DNA of 64,000 nucleotides from JACQFZ01 sp045810625 (GTDB lineage: Bacteria > Pseudomonadota > Gammaproteobacteria > Acidiferrobacterales > Sulfurifustaceae): NCBI GenBank assembly GCA_045810625.1, contig JBJMVQ010000011.1, positions 3,794-67,793 on the forward strand, read 5' to 3'. Shown in pieces: positions 18,001-27,212 of the stretch (positions are counted from its first letter, which is position 1; each line of letters starts with the position of its first letter). The position numbers were made by a program, and so were the translations under genes. Under the pieces are notes generated by a model that saw only the letters and a program-made list of their open reading frames with translations, made no database searches and had not been told where the DNA came from.

Positions 18001-19401
18001 ATGCCGCGTACCTGGAACACCACCGATCTCGAACAGTGGGACGAACGCATCCGCGCGAAAGCGGAGGAGTTCGGGCTCTCCTGCTTCGTGCAGGAATTCG
18101 AAGTCTGCGATCAGGAACAGATGCTCGGCTACATGGCGTATCACGGTATGCCGGCGCACTACCCGCACTGGTCGTTTGGCAAGGCTTACGAGAAGCTGAA
18201 GACGCTCTATCACTACGGCTTGTCGGGTCTGCCGTATGAAATGGTGATCAACGCCAATCCGTCGCTCGCGTACCTGATGCGCGACAACTCGCTGTGTCTG
18301 CAGCTGCTCACGGTGGCGCACGTTTACGGACATAACGACTTCTTCCGCAACAACTACATGTTCCGCGACACGCGGCCGGAGCTGACCCTCGGGTTGTTCA
18401 AGCTCCACGCCGACCGCATACGGGGCTATGTCGAAGACCCGTCGATCGGGTTGGCGAAGGTCGAGGAGATTCTCGACGCCGCGCACGCGTTGTCGCTGCA
18501 ATGCCGCCGGCACACTGCGATTCGCAAGCTCACGCCGGACGAGCAGCGCGAGCATCTGGTCCAGGCCGCCGAACCGCCGAAGGACCCGTACGAGCGTATT
18601 CATAAGCCGAAGGAATACAAAGCGCCCGACTTGTCGAAGGTCCCCCTGGAACCGGAAGAGGACGTGCTCCTCTTCATCGCGGACAACAATCCGTATCTCG
18701 CCGAGTGGCAGCGCGATCTGCTGCGCATCGTACACGCGCAAGCGCTGTATTTCCTGCCGCAGATCGAAACCAAGATCATGAACGAAGGCTGGGCGAGCTT
18801 CTGGCATTACCGGATCATGAACAGCCTCGACCTTCCGGAAGATCTGCACTTCGAATTCCTCGTCCACCACAATCAAGTGGTGCGGCCGCACCTCGGGTCG
18901 ATCAATCCGTACTATCTCGGCTTCAAGGTGTGGATGGACGTGGAGAAACGCCACGGCGGCGAGTTCAGCGAGAGCGGCCGCGCGGCGATTTTCGAGGCGC
19001 GCGAATCGGAGCGCGACACGTCGTTTCTACGCCGCTTCCTGACGCGCGAGCTGATGGAAGAGATGCACATGTTCGAGTACAAGCGCGACCAGCAGCAGCT
19101 CGTCGTGTCGCGCGTGGCGAACGAAGAAGAATGGGAGACGATCAAGCAAACGCTGCTGCGCGGCGTCGGGATGAATACCGTCCCGGTGATACGCATCGTC
19201 GACGCCGACTTCCGCCACAATCGCACACTGCGGCTGATCCAGGAGCATGACGGTCGCGATCTCGAGCTCGAGCACCTCGAACGGACGATGAAATACCTGT
19301 ATCAGCTTTGGGGTCGCCCGGTGTTGCTCGAAACGCGCGTGAAGGACGACCTGGTGACCTTCTCCCGGACCGAAAACGGGTTCGAGCGATTGAAGCAGTA
19401 A
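18001..19401 (+). CDS. SpoVR family protein
   Basis: 466 residues matching SpoVR (YcgB in E. coli) along the whole length, with family stretches such as WHYRIMN and the C-terminal LYQLWGRPVLLET. In Bacillus it affects the spore cortex; in proteobacteria it belongs to the PrkA-YeaH-SpoVR stress module, with unknown chemistry. No membrane segment or known catalytic motif was found. It ends the operon. Confidence 0.93.
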   Translation: MPRTWNTTDLEQWDERIRAKAEEFGLSCFVQEFEVCDQEQMLGYMAYHGMPAHYPHWSFGKAYEKLKTLYHYGLSGLPYEMVINANPSLAYLMRDNSLCLQLLTVAHVYGHNDFFRNNYMFRDTRPELTLGLFKLHADRIRGYVEDPSIGLAKVEEILDAAHALSLQCRRHTAIRKLTPDEQREHLVQAAEPPKDPYERIHKPKEYKAPDLSKVPLEPEEDVLLFIADNNPYLAEWQRDLLRIVHAQALYFLPQIETKIMNEGWASFWHYRIMNSLDLPEDLHFEFLVHHNQVVRPHLGSINPYYLGFKVWMDVEKRHGGEFSESGRAAIFEARESERDTSFLRRFLTRELMEEMHMFEYKRDQQQLVVSRVANEEEWETIKQTLLRGVGMNTVPVIRIVDADFRHNRTLRLIQEHDGRDLELEHLERTMKYLYQLWGRPVLLETRVKDDLVTFSRTENGFERLKQ

Positions 19402-19500
19402 GCCTCCCCCGACACCCCCCGGCGCCAGCCGCCGGACGGTACCCCGCGGATGTCGCGCCGGAGTACCGGCACGCGTGCATTTTTCCTTACGCTATAGCAC

Positions 19501-19506
19501 TATAAT
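19501..19506 (+). promoter_or_regulatory. Possible -10 element for the response-regulator gene
   Basis: TATAAT 75 bases before the preferred ATG. No clear -35 is present. If it is real, the upstream TTG starts near 19506 and 19521 are unlikely. Confidence 0.35.
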
Positions 19507-19580
19507 TGTCACTACAAACATTGGGGGAACGGGACCTGGTCCGGAAATTGCAGAATTTCGCAGGCAAAACCAGATCGGCC

Positions 19581-20324
19581 ATGACAGCCCATATGCAAGA
19601 CGCAGGAAAGCTACAGTCACAAGGCGACGAAAAGCCGTGGGTGCTCGTGGTGGACGACTCCCGCGTCGTCCGCCGCACGATTCTCAATACGCTGGGACCG
19701 GTCTATAACGTCCTCGAGGCGGGCGACGGCGCCGCAGGCTGGCGGATGCTGCGTCAGGACAGCCGCATTGAAGCCGTTATTAGCGATATCCAAATGCCGG
19801 AGATGGACGGCTACACCTTGATCTGCAAGGTGCGCGCCGTCGAAGATCCGGCGCTGCGCGAAATCCCGATCATCGTGATTACGAGCGCCGAGGATGAGAT
19901 CACGCGTGAGCGCGCCTATGCCTGCGGCGCGAACGATTTCATCCTGAAACCGTTTCACTCCGATCAGCTGCTCACCTGCGTACGCAATCAGATCGCAGAG
20001 TACCGAAAGACGGCGAGCACGATGACGACGTCCGGGCCGGCGGCCGCGACCGTGAAGCCGTCCGCAGAAGTGATCTCGATTACGATATCGGATACCGGGC
20101 CGGGCACCGTCGAGGGCGCTCTCGAATACATCGACAAGGGGCTGGAAATCCTGCGCGGCCTCGAGACGTCGAGCATCGCGCCGGAAGCGCTCAATCTGGT
20201 GACGCGCTTCCTGCCGCTGTTGAAATACTGCAACACTAAGTTCAGTCTGGGATTGGACCGCGAAATCGCGACCGTGCAGCAGCGCATTGCGGCGGCTCGC
20301 TCCACGAATAAAGCACTGAACTAG
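19581..20324 (+). CDS. Orphan response regulator with unrecognised C-terminal helical domain
   Basis: 247 residues from the ATG at 19581; TTG starts upstream are possible. A CheY-like receiver spans about 18-140, with acidic pocket D25/D26, phospho-acceptor D69 in ISDIQMPEMDG, T101 and K123 in LKPF. After a flexible linker the last 80 residues are helical and match no DNA-binding, GGDEF or HPt motif I know. No histidine kinase is nearby. It could signal through protein-protein contact. Confidence 0.8.
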   Translation: MTAHMQDAGKLQSQGDEKPWVLVVDDSRVVRRTILNTLGPVYNVLEAGDGAAGWRMLRQDSRIEAVISDIQMPEMDGYTLICKVRAVEDPALREIPIIVITSAEDEITRERAYACGANDFILKPFHSDQLLTCVRNQIAEYRKTASTMTTSGPAAATVKPSAEVISITISDTGPGTVEGALEYIDKGLEILRGLETSSIAPEALNLVTRFLPLLKYCNTKFSLGLDREIATVQQRIAAARSTNKALN

Positions 20325-20393
20325 GCGACGCCGTCACCGCAATGCGGCGCACGAGCCGACTCGGCGCGCTTCACCGTCCTGCGCACGACGTTT

Positions 20394-21284
20394 TTATCCC
20401 GCCGGCAGCGCGCGTAGCGCCTCCGGCATAAATGCGTCGGACCACTCCTGCACGAAATGTCCGGCCTCGCTCAGCTCGAGCGGCGGCGGACAAGCACGGA
20501 TATTGCTCCTCACACCGGCCATAACCGGCGGCCCGAGCACGGGATCCTTCACGCCGATCACCATGAAGCTGCGACCGCGCCATTCATTGCGCCACCAGTC
20601 GCGCGCCGCTCGTGAAACCGCGGCGCCGTCAGCGTCCGGCCGGTCGGGCACGAGGTTGGGAAACCGGCGAACGCCGGATTTGTAGCGAGCATCCGGGAAC
20701 GGCGCTTCATACGCGGCCGCCTCCGCCGCACTCAGGTGCGGACATCCGCGCTGCATGAGACGCGCGATCGCCATATCTGGATGCGCGTTACTCCACGCGC
20801 GCCATTCGATGAACCCCTGACTGAGCGGCGTATCACCGCCGGCGAAGTCGGTGTTCATGACGAGCAGCCCGCGAAAGCGTTCCGGCATTTCCATTGGGAT
20901 CGTCAGCCCGAGCAAACCGCCCCAGTCCTGACAGACCAAAACGATATCGGACAAATCGAGCGCCTCGATGAGATCGAGCAACATGCGCCGATGCATCGAG
21001 AACGTGTAGAAAGCTTCGTCCTGCGGTTTATCCGAACGGCCGAAGCCGATCATATCGGGTGCGACGACACGAAACCCGGCGCGCGTAATGGCGGGAACCA
21101 TGCGCCGGTAAAGGTAACTCCAGGTGGGTTGACCGTGCAGACACAAAAAAGTGAGAGAACCGGCGCCCTCGTCCAGATAATGAATCCGGAGCCCGCGCAG
21201 CGCCGGCGTTTCGAGATAATGCGGCGTGAACGCGTAACCGGGAAGCGCCGCGAATCGCTCGTCCGGTGTGCGCAGCACGCTCAC
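20394..21284 (-). CDS. Haloalkane dehalogenase (DhlA-like subfamily)
   Basis: 296-residue alpha/beta hydrolase strongly resembling Xanthobacter DhlA. HGQPTWSYLYR forms the oxyanion and halide site, D120 with W121 in CQDWGG gives nucleophile and halide-binding tryptophan, D247 the second acid and H276 in AGHFVQEW the base. The D247-H276 spacing equals that in DhlA. It would hydrolyse terminal carbon-halogen bonds to an alcohol. The start is GTG at 21284, 7 bases after GGAGG, and GTGA overlaps the upstream synthetase stop, so it is the last gene of the acyl-CoA operon. Confidence 0.85.
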   Translation of the reverse strand: MSVLRTPDERFAALPGYAFTPHYLETPALRGLRIHYLDEGAGSLTFLCLHGQPTWSYLYRRMVPAITRAGFRVVAPDMIGFGRSDKPQDEAFYTFSMHRRMLLDLIEALDLSDIVLVCQDWGGLLGLTIPMEMPERFRGLLVMNTDFAGGDTPLSQGFIEWRAWSNAHPDMAIARLMQRGCPHLSAAEAAAYEAPFPDARYKSGVRRFPNLVPDRPDADGAAVSRAARDWWRNEWRGRSFMVIGVKDPVLGPPVMAGVRSNIRACPPPLELSEAGHFVQEWSDAFMPEALRALPAG

Positions 21285-22951
21285 GCACTCGCCTCCTGGC
21301 TCAGTTCCCGCTCCTGCAGGGTGCGCCACATGATTTTACCGCTCGCGTTCTTCGGCAGCTGATCGACGAACTCGACGACGCGCGGAGCTTTGTACGCTGC
21401 CATCTGCCCGCGCGCCCAGTCGATGAGATCTTGTTCGGTGGTTTTGCCGCGCGCCTCCGGCCGGAGCACGACCACTGCTTTCACGGTCTCGCCGCGCCGC
21501 GTGTCGCGCGCGCCGATAATACACGCTTCCTGCACCGCCGGATGGTGGTACAGCATCGCTTCGACCTCGGCCGGCCAAACTTTGAAGCCGGACGCATTGA
21601 TCATCCGCTTCAGCCGGTCGACCATGAAGAAGTAGCCGTCTTCATCGATGCGACCGAGGTCGCCCGTGCGGAAAAATTGCTTGCCGTCGAAATCGATAAA
21701 CGACTCCGCGGTCGCGCGGGGATTGTTCCAATAGCCGCGGAAGACCTGCGGACCTCGCACGATGATTTCGCCGGTTTGGCCCGCCGGCACTTCGCGCAAT
21801 GTCGTCGGGTCGATCACACGGGCTTCGACGTCGAAGATCGGTATGCCGAGGCACTGCGGCTTCGGGCGGTGCGGCGGATTGGTGTGCGTCGGCGCGATGG
21901 TTTCCGAAAGGCCGTAGCCTTCGACGTACTTCAGTCCACAGAGCTCGTGCAAACGCTGCGCGACCGCGGCCGGCATCGCCGCGCCGCCGCCGCTGATGCT
22001 GCGCAAGCTCGACAGATCGTAGCGGCCGAGCTCCGGGTTCGCGAGGAAATCGACCACCATCGTCGATATCGCTTTCCAGCCGGTGACGCGGTAACGCGCG
22101 ATCAGCTCGGCCGCCACCTCGCGATCCCAGCGCGTCATCAAGATCGTGGTATTTCCGCTGTAGAGCGGCCCATTCATGCTGCCCTGCATGCCCGTGACGT
22201 GGAAGAATGGCAATGTCGCGAGCCGTACGTCCTCCGCCATGAATCCGAACCAGTGTTCGCCGCCGACGGCCGTGTGCATCACACCGGCATGCGTGTGCAT
22301 GCATCCCTTCGGCTGGCCGGTCGTGCCGGAGGTATACGGCATGACGCACAAGTCCCCCGGGCCGCTCATGAGCGCACCGGGACGGAGGTTCTGCGACACC
22401 GCGTCACTCCAGAGCGTCACACCGTGATCGCGAATCGGCCGGCGCGGGGCGGCGACGAAATCCGGAATCCGCAAATCGGTCGGTGCGTGCAGGTAATCCG
22501 AGTAAGCTCCGACGACCGCGCACCGCAAGCCGTGACCTAGCAACGGCTGCACCTGCGGGTAAAGCTCCTGAGTGGTAATGATCGTGGTGGCGCCGGTGTC
22601 CGTCACGTAGTGACGAAGCTCGTTGGTGAGATTCATCGGGTTCACGGGAACGACCACGGCGTCCGCGCGCAGAATCGCGTAATACCCGACGACGTATTGC
22701 GGACTGTTCTGCGTGTACAGCAGCACGCGGTCGCCTTTCGCGACGCCGCACCGTTGCACGAGAAACCCGGCGAGGCGCTCGGTCTGCTCGCGAAATTCGG
22801 CGAAGCTGAGCGCGCTATCGTAGTAGATCAGGCACGGCTTATCGGGATGACGCGCCGCCGGCGCCTCGATGTTGCGATAGAGGCTGGTCGCCGGCGGCGT
22901 GATACGGCGGGGCAGCCGCTCCGGCCAATGTTCGAAATGGCGTTCGGACAT
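21281..22951 (-). CDS. Acyl-CoA synthetase, tandem copy 2 (AMP-forming)
   Basis: 556-residue adenylate-forming ligase that activates a carboxylic acid with ATP and CoA. P-loop YTSGTTGQPKGC lies at about 206-217. GYGLSETI, the FFRTGDLGRIDEDGYFF region and a C-terminal catalytic lysine in NASGKIMWR are present. It is the same length as and highly similar to the gene just upstream, 11 bases away, indicating tandem duplication. The start MSERHF follows GGGGG. Substrate chain length cannot be read from sequence. Confidence 0.9.
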   Translation of the reverse strand: MSERHFEHWPERLPRRITPPATSLYRNIEAPAARHPDKPCLIYYDSALSFAEFREQTERLAGFLVQRCGVAKGDRVLLYTQNSPQYVVGYYAILRADAVVVPVNPMNLTNELRHYVTDTGATTIITTQELYPQVQPLLGHGLRCAVVGAYSDYLHAPTDLRIPDFVAAPRRPIRDHGVTLWSDAVSQNLRPGALMSGPGDLCVMPYTSGTTGQPKGCMHTHAGVMHTAVGGEHWFGFMAEDVRLATLPFFHVTGMQGSMNGPLYSGNTTILMTRWDREVAAELIARYRVTGWKAISTMVVDFLANPELGRYDLSSLRSISGGGAAMPAAVAQRLHELCGLKYVEGYGLSETIAPTHTNPPHRPKPQCLGIPIFDVEARVIDPTTLREVPAGQTGEIIVRGPQVFRGYWNNPRATAESFIDFDGKQFFRTGDLGRIDEDGYFFMVDRLKRMINASGFKVWPAEVEAMLYHHPAVQEACIIGARDTRRGETVKAVVVLRPEARGKTTEQDLIDWARGQMAAYKAPRVVEFVDQLPKNASGKIMWRTLQERELSQEASA

Positions 22952-22962
22952 ACCCCCGGTAC

Positions 22963-24633
22963 TCAGGCGTTGGCGCGGGCGTTCTTCTCGCGCTCCTGCA
23001 GCGCCCGCCATTGCACTTTGCCGGTCGCCGACTTCGGAAGCGCATCGACGAACTCGACGACACGCGGATACTTATAAGCCGCCATGTTCTTGGAAGCCCA
23101 GTCGATGATGTCCTGCGCCGTGACTTTGCCACGCGCATCGGCCTTGAGCACCACGACGGCCTTTACGGTCTCGCCGCGGTACGAATCCATCGCCGCGATG
23201 ATGCAGGCCTCCTGGATCGCCGGGTGCTGATACATGATGTTCTCGACCTCGGCGGGCCACACCTTGTAGCCGGATGCGTTGATCATGCGCTTCAGGCGAT
23301 CGACCATGAAGAAGTAGCCGTCTTCGTCAGTACGGGCGAGATCGCCGGTGCGGAAAAAGCGCTTGCCGTCGATCTCGATGAACGCCTCGGCGTTGGCGCG
23401 CGGGTTGTTCCAGTAACCGAGAAAAATCTGCGGTCCGTTAGTCACGATTTCCCCGACTTCGCCGGGTGGCAGCTCGCGGAAAGTCTCCGGGTCCACGACG
23501 CGCGAGTCGGTGTTGAAGATAGGGATCCCGAGACACTGCTTCTTCGGGCGATCGGGCGGATTGATGTGCGACGGCGCGATCGTTTCCGAGAGACCGTAGC
23601 CCTCGACGAACGAAATGCCGAACTTGTCCTGCAGGCGCTGCGCGATCGCTTCCGGCATCGCCGCGCCGCCGCCGTTCATGCGAGTGAGGCTCGAAAGATT
23701 GTATTTCTCGACGTTGGGGTTGCTCAGGAAATCGACCACCATCGTCGGGATGCAGGTCCAGTTGGCGATCTTGTAGCGCTGCACCACCTGCGCCGCCGCT
23801 TCGCGATCCCAGCGCGGCAGCAGCACCATCGTATTGCCGCTGTACAGCGGCGTATTCATGCTGCTCTGCATGCCGGTCACGTGGAAGAACGGCAACACCG
23901 CGAGACCCACGGCGCTCTGGTCGAGCCCGAACCATTGCAGATTCGCGACTGCGGTGAACATCACCGTGCGGTGCGTGTGCATACACCCCTTCGGCTGCCC
24001 CGTCGTTCCGGACGTGTACGGCATGACGCACAAGTCGTCCGGCCCTACGGTATGCGGACCCGGGCGCAGGTTCTTCGCCAAGACGTCGCTCCAGAGCGTC
24101 ACGCCGGCGTCGTTGATCGCCGCACGCGGCGCCGACACGAACTCGGGTACGCGCAAGTCGGTCGGTTCTTTCAAGTAGTCGGAGTAGGCCGCCACGATCA
24201 CGCGATCGAGCCCCTGCCCGATCAGCGGCTTGATTTGCGGATAGAGCTCCTGCGCGACGATCGCGGTTTTCGAACCACTGTCGCTGACGTAGTGTTTGAG
24301 CTCATTCGTCAGGTTCATCGGATTGACCGGAACCACCATCGCGTTGGCGCGCAAGATGCCATAGTAGCTGAGCACGAACTGCGGGCTGTTCTGCATGAAC
24401 AGCAGCACCCGATCACCCTTCTTGACGCCGCATTCCCGCTCGAGGAAACCCGCCAGCCGTTCGGCCTCATCCTTGAATTGCCCGAACGTGACTTTGCTGT
24501 CGTAGTAAATCAGGTACGGCTTGTTCGGATAGCGGGTGGCCGAAACCTCGGCGTTATAGAACAGACTGGTTTCCGGGATCTGCAGCTCCTTCGGCACATT
24601 CTTCGGCCAATGCGCAAAATGTCGTTGCGACAT
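22963..24633 (-). CDS. Acyl-CoA synthetase, tandem copy 1 (AMP-forming)
   Basis: 556 residues, paralogue of the next downstream gene. It contains the adenylation P-loop YTSGTTGQPKGC (206-217), GYGLSETI, RTGDLARTDEDG and the C-terminal lysine region KSATGKVQWR. Good ribosome site GAGGAG before the ATG. It belongs to the medium/long-chain acyl-CoA ligase group. The two copies probably take different acids or serve different growth conditions; this is inference. Confidence 0.9.
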   Translation of the reverse strand: MSQRHFAHWPKNVPKELQIPETSLFYNAEVSATRYPNKPYLIYYDSKVTFGQFKDEAERLAGFLERECGVKKGDRVLLFMQNSPQFVLSYYGILRANAMVVPVNPMNLTNELKHYVSDSGSKTAIVAQELYPQIKPLIGQGLDRVIVAAYSDYLKEPTDLRVPEFVSAPRAAINDAGVTLWSDVLAKNLRPGPHTVGPDDLCVMPYTSGTTGQPKGCMHTHRTVMFTAVANLQWFGLDQSAVGLAVLPFFHVTGMQSSMNTPLYSGNTMVLLPRWDREAAAQVVQRYKIANWTCIPTMVVDFLSNPNVEKYNLSSLTRMNGGGAAMPEAIAQRLQDKFGISFVEGYGLSETIAPSHINPPDRPKKQCLGIPIFNTDSRVVDPETFRELPPGEVGEIVTNGPQIFLGYWNNPRANAEAFIEIDGKRFFRTGDLARTDEDGYFFMVDRLKRMINASGYKVWPAEVENIMYQHPAIQEACIIAAMDSYRGETVKAVVVLKADARGKVTAQDIIDWASKNMAAYKYPRVVEFVDALPKSATGKVQWRALQEREKNARANA

Positions 24634-24711
24634 GTCTCCACTCCTCTAGTAGTAATAGTAATGTTGTATGCAGGCCGCCAGATCGTACGGCTCGCTCTCC
24701 CTTGAGTCAGC

Positions 24712-25932
24712 TTATGACTGTTTGTACCGGCGCATCTCCAGCTTGGCGATCTGGTTGCGGTGCACCTCATCCGGTCCGTCGGCGAGACGCAGTGTGCGCG
24801 CGCCGGAATACGCCTTCGCCAGGAATTTGTCGGTGACACCCGCACCACCGTGCGCTTGAATGGCCCAGTCGATCACTTTGCACGCCATGTTCGGCGCCGC
24901 GACCTTGATCATCGCGATTTCTTTCGCCGCGACCTTGTTGCCGACGGTATCCATCATGTAAGCGGCGTTCAGCACCAGGAACCGCGCTTGATCGATCATG
25001 ATGCGTGCTTCCGCGATGCGCTCCTGCGTCACCGTCTGCTCCGCGATCGGCCGGCCGAACGCGACGCGCTTCATGACGCGCTGGCACATCCGCTCGAGCG
25101 CCCGTTCCGCGAGTCCGATGAGGCGCATGCAGTGATGGATGCGCCCGGGACCGAGGCGGCCCTGGGCGATCTCGAAACCGCGTCCTTCACCGAGCAGCAC
25201 CGCCGACGTCGGCACGCGCACGTTCTCGAACAGCACTTCCGCGTGGCCGTGCGGCGCGTCGTCGAAGCCGAACACCGGCAGATGGCGCAGCACTTTGATG
25301 CCCGGCGTTTCCATTGGGACCACGAGCATCGACTGCTGGCGATGGCGGTCCGGGCTGTCGGGATTCGTCTTGCCCATGAAGATGAGCACTTTGCAGCGAG
25401 GGTCGTTTGCGCCGGAGGTCCACCATTTGCGCCCGTTGATGACGTAGGAGTCGCCTTCGCGCTTGATGCTCGCCTGGATGTTGGTCGCGTCGCTCGACGC
25501 TACCGCCGGCTCTGTCATCGCGAAGGCGGAGCGGATCTTGCCTTCGAGCAGCGGTACCAGCCACTTCTGCTTGTGCTCCTCGGTACCATAACGCTCGAAC
25601 ACCTCCATGTTGCCGGTATCGGGCGCGCTGCAGTTGAACACTTCCGGCGCGAACGACACCCGACCCATGATTTCGCAAAGCGGCGCATATTCGAGATTAG
25701 TGAGGCCGGCCCCGCGCTCCGATTGCGGCAGAAACAGGTTCCACAAGCCCTGCGACTTCGCTTTGGCCTTGAGATCCTCGATCGTCTGCAACGGCACCCA
25801 CGGATTGCCTTTGCGGCGGTTTTCCTCCAGTTCCTCGCCGACCTTGTCTTCGGCCGGATAAACGAACTGATCCATGAACGCGTTCAGCCGCGCCTGCAGC
25901 TCTTTGACTTTTGGCGAATACGAGAAATCCAT
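24712..25932 (-). CDS. Acyl-CoA dehydrogenase, ACAD10/11 (LvaC)-like
   Basis: 406-residue flavoprotein of the acyl-CoA dehydrogenase fold. Motifs are TEPAVASSDATN (FAD and substrate loop), GRKWWTSGA, QAHGGAGVTD and the C-terminal DGPDEVHRNQIAKLE. These are hallmarks of the ACAD10/11 branch. It follows the APH-type kinase by 34 bases; in human ACAD10 and ACAD11 the same two domains are fused. In the Lva pathway the equivalent protein removes phosphate from 4-phosphoacyl-CoA to give an enoyl-CoA. That activity is inferred here from neighbours. Confidence 0.88.
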   Translation of the reverse strand: MDFSYSPKVKELQARLNAFMDQFVYPAEDKVGEELEENRRKGNPWVPLQTIEDLKAKAKSQGLWNLFLPQSERGAGLTNLEYAPLCEIMGRVSFAPEVFNCSAPDTGNMEVFERYGTEEHKQKWLVPLLEGKIRSAFAMTEPAVASSDATNIQASIKREGDSYVINGRKWWTSGANDPRCKVLIFMGKTNPDSPDRHRQQSMLVVPMETPGIKVLRHLPVFGFDDAPHGHAEVLFENVRVPTSAVLLGEGRGFEIAQGRLGPGRIHHCMRLIGLAERALERMCQRVMKRVAFGRPIAEQTVTQERIAEARIMIDQARFLVLNAAYMMDTVGNKVAAKEIAMIKVAAPNMACKVIDWAIQAHGGAGVTDKFLAKAYSGARTLRLADGPDEVHRNQIAKLEMRRYKQS

Positions 25933-25966
25933 GGGTGTTTCCTCGATGAGAATCGTTGTTCGCGGT

Positions 25967-27058
25967 TCAGCCGCGCGCCGTCATTTGTTCGACCTGCCGC
26001 CACGCCTGCTCGGCGATCGGGCGTGTGCGCTTGCCGGCTTCGAGCGCGTTCGCGCTCGACGCGTTGCCCTGCAGCGCGCGCGCCACGATGCCCTGCAAAA
26101 TGCCGGCGAGGCGGAACATGTTGAACGCCATGTAGTACTCCCACTCCTTCTGCGGCAGCCGGTCGCGGCCGACGCGGCGCAGGTACATGGCGGCGTATTC
26201 CGCTTCGGTGGGAATTCCGAGCGCGGCGAAATCGCTGCCGAGCAGCCCGCGCGAGTGCGGACCGTAGGCAAAGCGCCACGTCATGCAGTGATAGGCGAAG
26301 TCGGCCAGCGGATGACCGAGCGTCGACAGCTCCCAATCGAGCACCGCAAGAATGCGCGGCTCGGTCGCGTGAAAGATGACGTTGTCGATGCGGTAGTCGC
26401 CGTGCACGATGCGCGTGGCGTCGTCGGCGGGAATATGCTGCGGGAGCCAGGCGATGAGATTGTCCATCGCTTCGATTTTCTCGGTCTCCGCCGCGCGGTA
26501 TTGCTTGGTCCACCGGTCGATCTGACGCGCAAAGTAGCTGCCGCTCTTGCCGTAATCGCCGAGGCCGATCGCCTGATAATCGACCGAATGCAGCGCGGCG
26601 ATCACGCGGTTCTCTTCATCGTAAATCGCGCGACGTTCGGCAGGTGTCATATCGGGCAGCCGCGGATCCCAGAAGATGCGGCCGTCCACGTAATCCATGA
26701 TGTAAAAGGCGGTGCCGATGATGGAATCGTCGACGCAGAGCGCGTAGGTCTTCGCGACCGGCACGTCGGTCTTGGCGAGCGCGGTAATGACGCGGTACTC
26801 GCGATCGACCGCGTGCGCCGACGGGAGAAGTTTTCCGGGGGGCTTGCGCCGCAGAACGTAGCGCTTGCCGTTCGCGCGGATGAGATACGTCGGATTCGAC
26901 TGCCCGCCCTTGAACTGCTCGACTTCGATGGTGCGGATGCCTTCGTCTACGTTTTGGCGCATGTATTCGGTGAGACGCGCCGCATCGAAACGGTGCGCCT
27001 CGCGAACCGGGCCGGTGCCCTCGTAGTTACCGCCTACCTTTTGTTGTCCCGCACCCAT
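25967..27058 (-). CDS. APH-family acyl kinase (phosphotransferase, LvaA / ACAD10-11 N-domain-like)
   Basis: 363 residues of the aminoglycoside-phosphotransferase kinase fold. There is a nucleotide loop GGQSNPTY (51-58), lysine K72, catalytic loop HGDYRIDN (219-226, D221 as base) and metal-binding DWE at 241-243. It lies directly upstream of an ACAD10/11-like dehydrogenase. In LvaA and ACAD10/11 such kinases phosphorylate the 4-hydroxyl of a hydroxyacyl-CoA. Antibiotic resistance is unlikely given the context. The small partner LvaB was not found nearby. Confidence 0.85.
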   Translation of the reverse strand: MGAGQQKVGGNYEGTGPVREAHRFDAARLTEYMRQNVDEGIRTIEVEQFKGGQSNPTYLIRANGKRYVLRRKPPGKLLPSAHAVDREYRVITALAKTDVPVAKTYALCVDDSIIGTAFYIMDYVDGRIFWDPRLPDMTPAERRAIYDEENRVIAALHSVDYQAIGLGDYGKSGSYFARQIDRWTKQYRAAETEKIEAMDNLIAWLPQHIPADDATRIVHGDYRIDNVIFHATEPRILAVLDWELSTLGHPLADFAYHCMTWRFAYGPHSRGLLGSDFAALGIPTEAEYAAMYLRRVGRDRLPQKEWEYYMAFNMFRLAGILQGIVARALQGNASSANALEAGKRTRPIAEQAWRQVEQMTARG

Positions 27059-27212
27059 ATCGTCAAATCCTGCTAGAGCCTTCAGACCTCACCGCCGCTG
27101 TGCTCGTCCGCCCCGGGGCAACCCGTACCGGACGCGCGACCGCCCCCGATTGTACCGCTGACGGCGGTGTACCGGTCCAGTTGGGAGTCGTCCGCTGATC
27201 CGGACGACCGTT

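Noticed and set aside
22963..24705. Long open reading frame antisense to the acyl-CoA synthetase
   Set aside because: Arises from the codon bias of a GC-rich gene; no ribosome site and the translation shows no protein family. The synthetase strand has complete motifs.
25967..27058. Aminoglycoside resistance kinase
   Set aside because: The fold is shared, but the gene sits in an acyl-CoA operon beside an ACAD10/11-like dehydrogenase.
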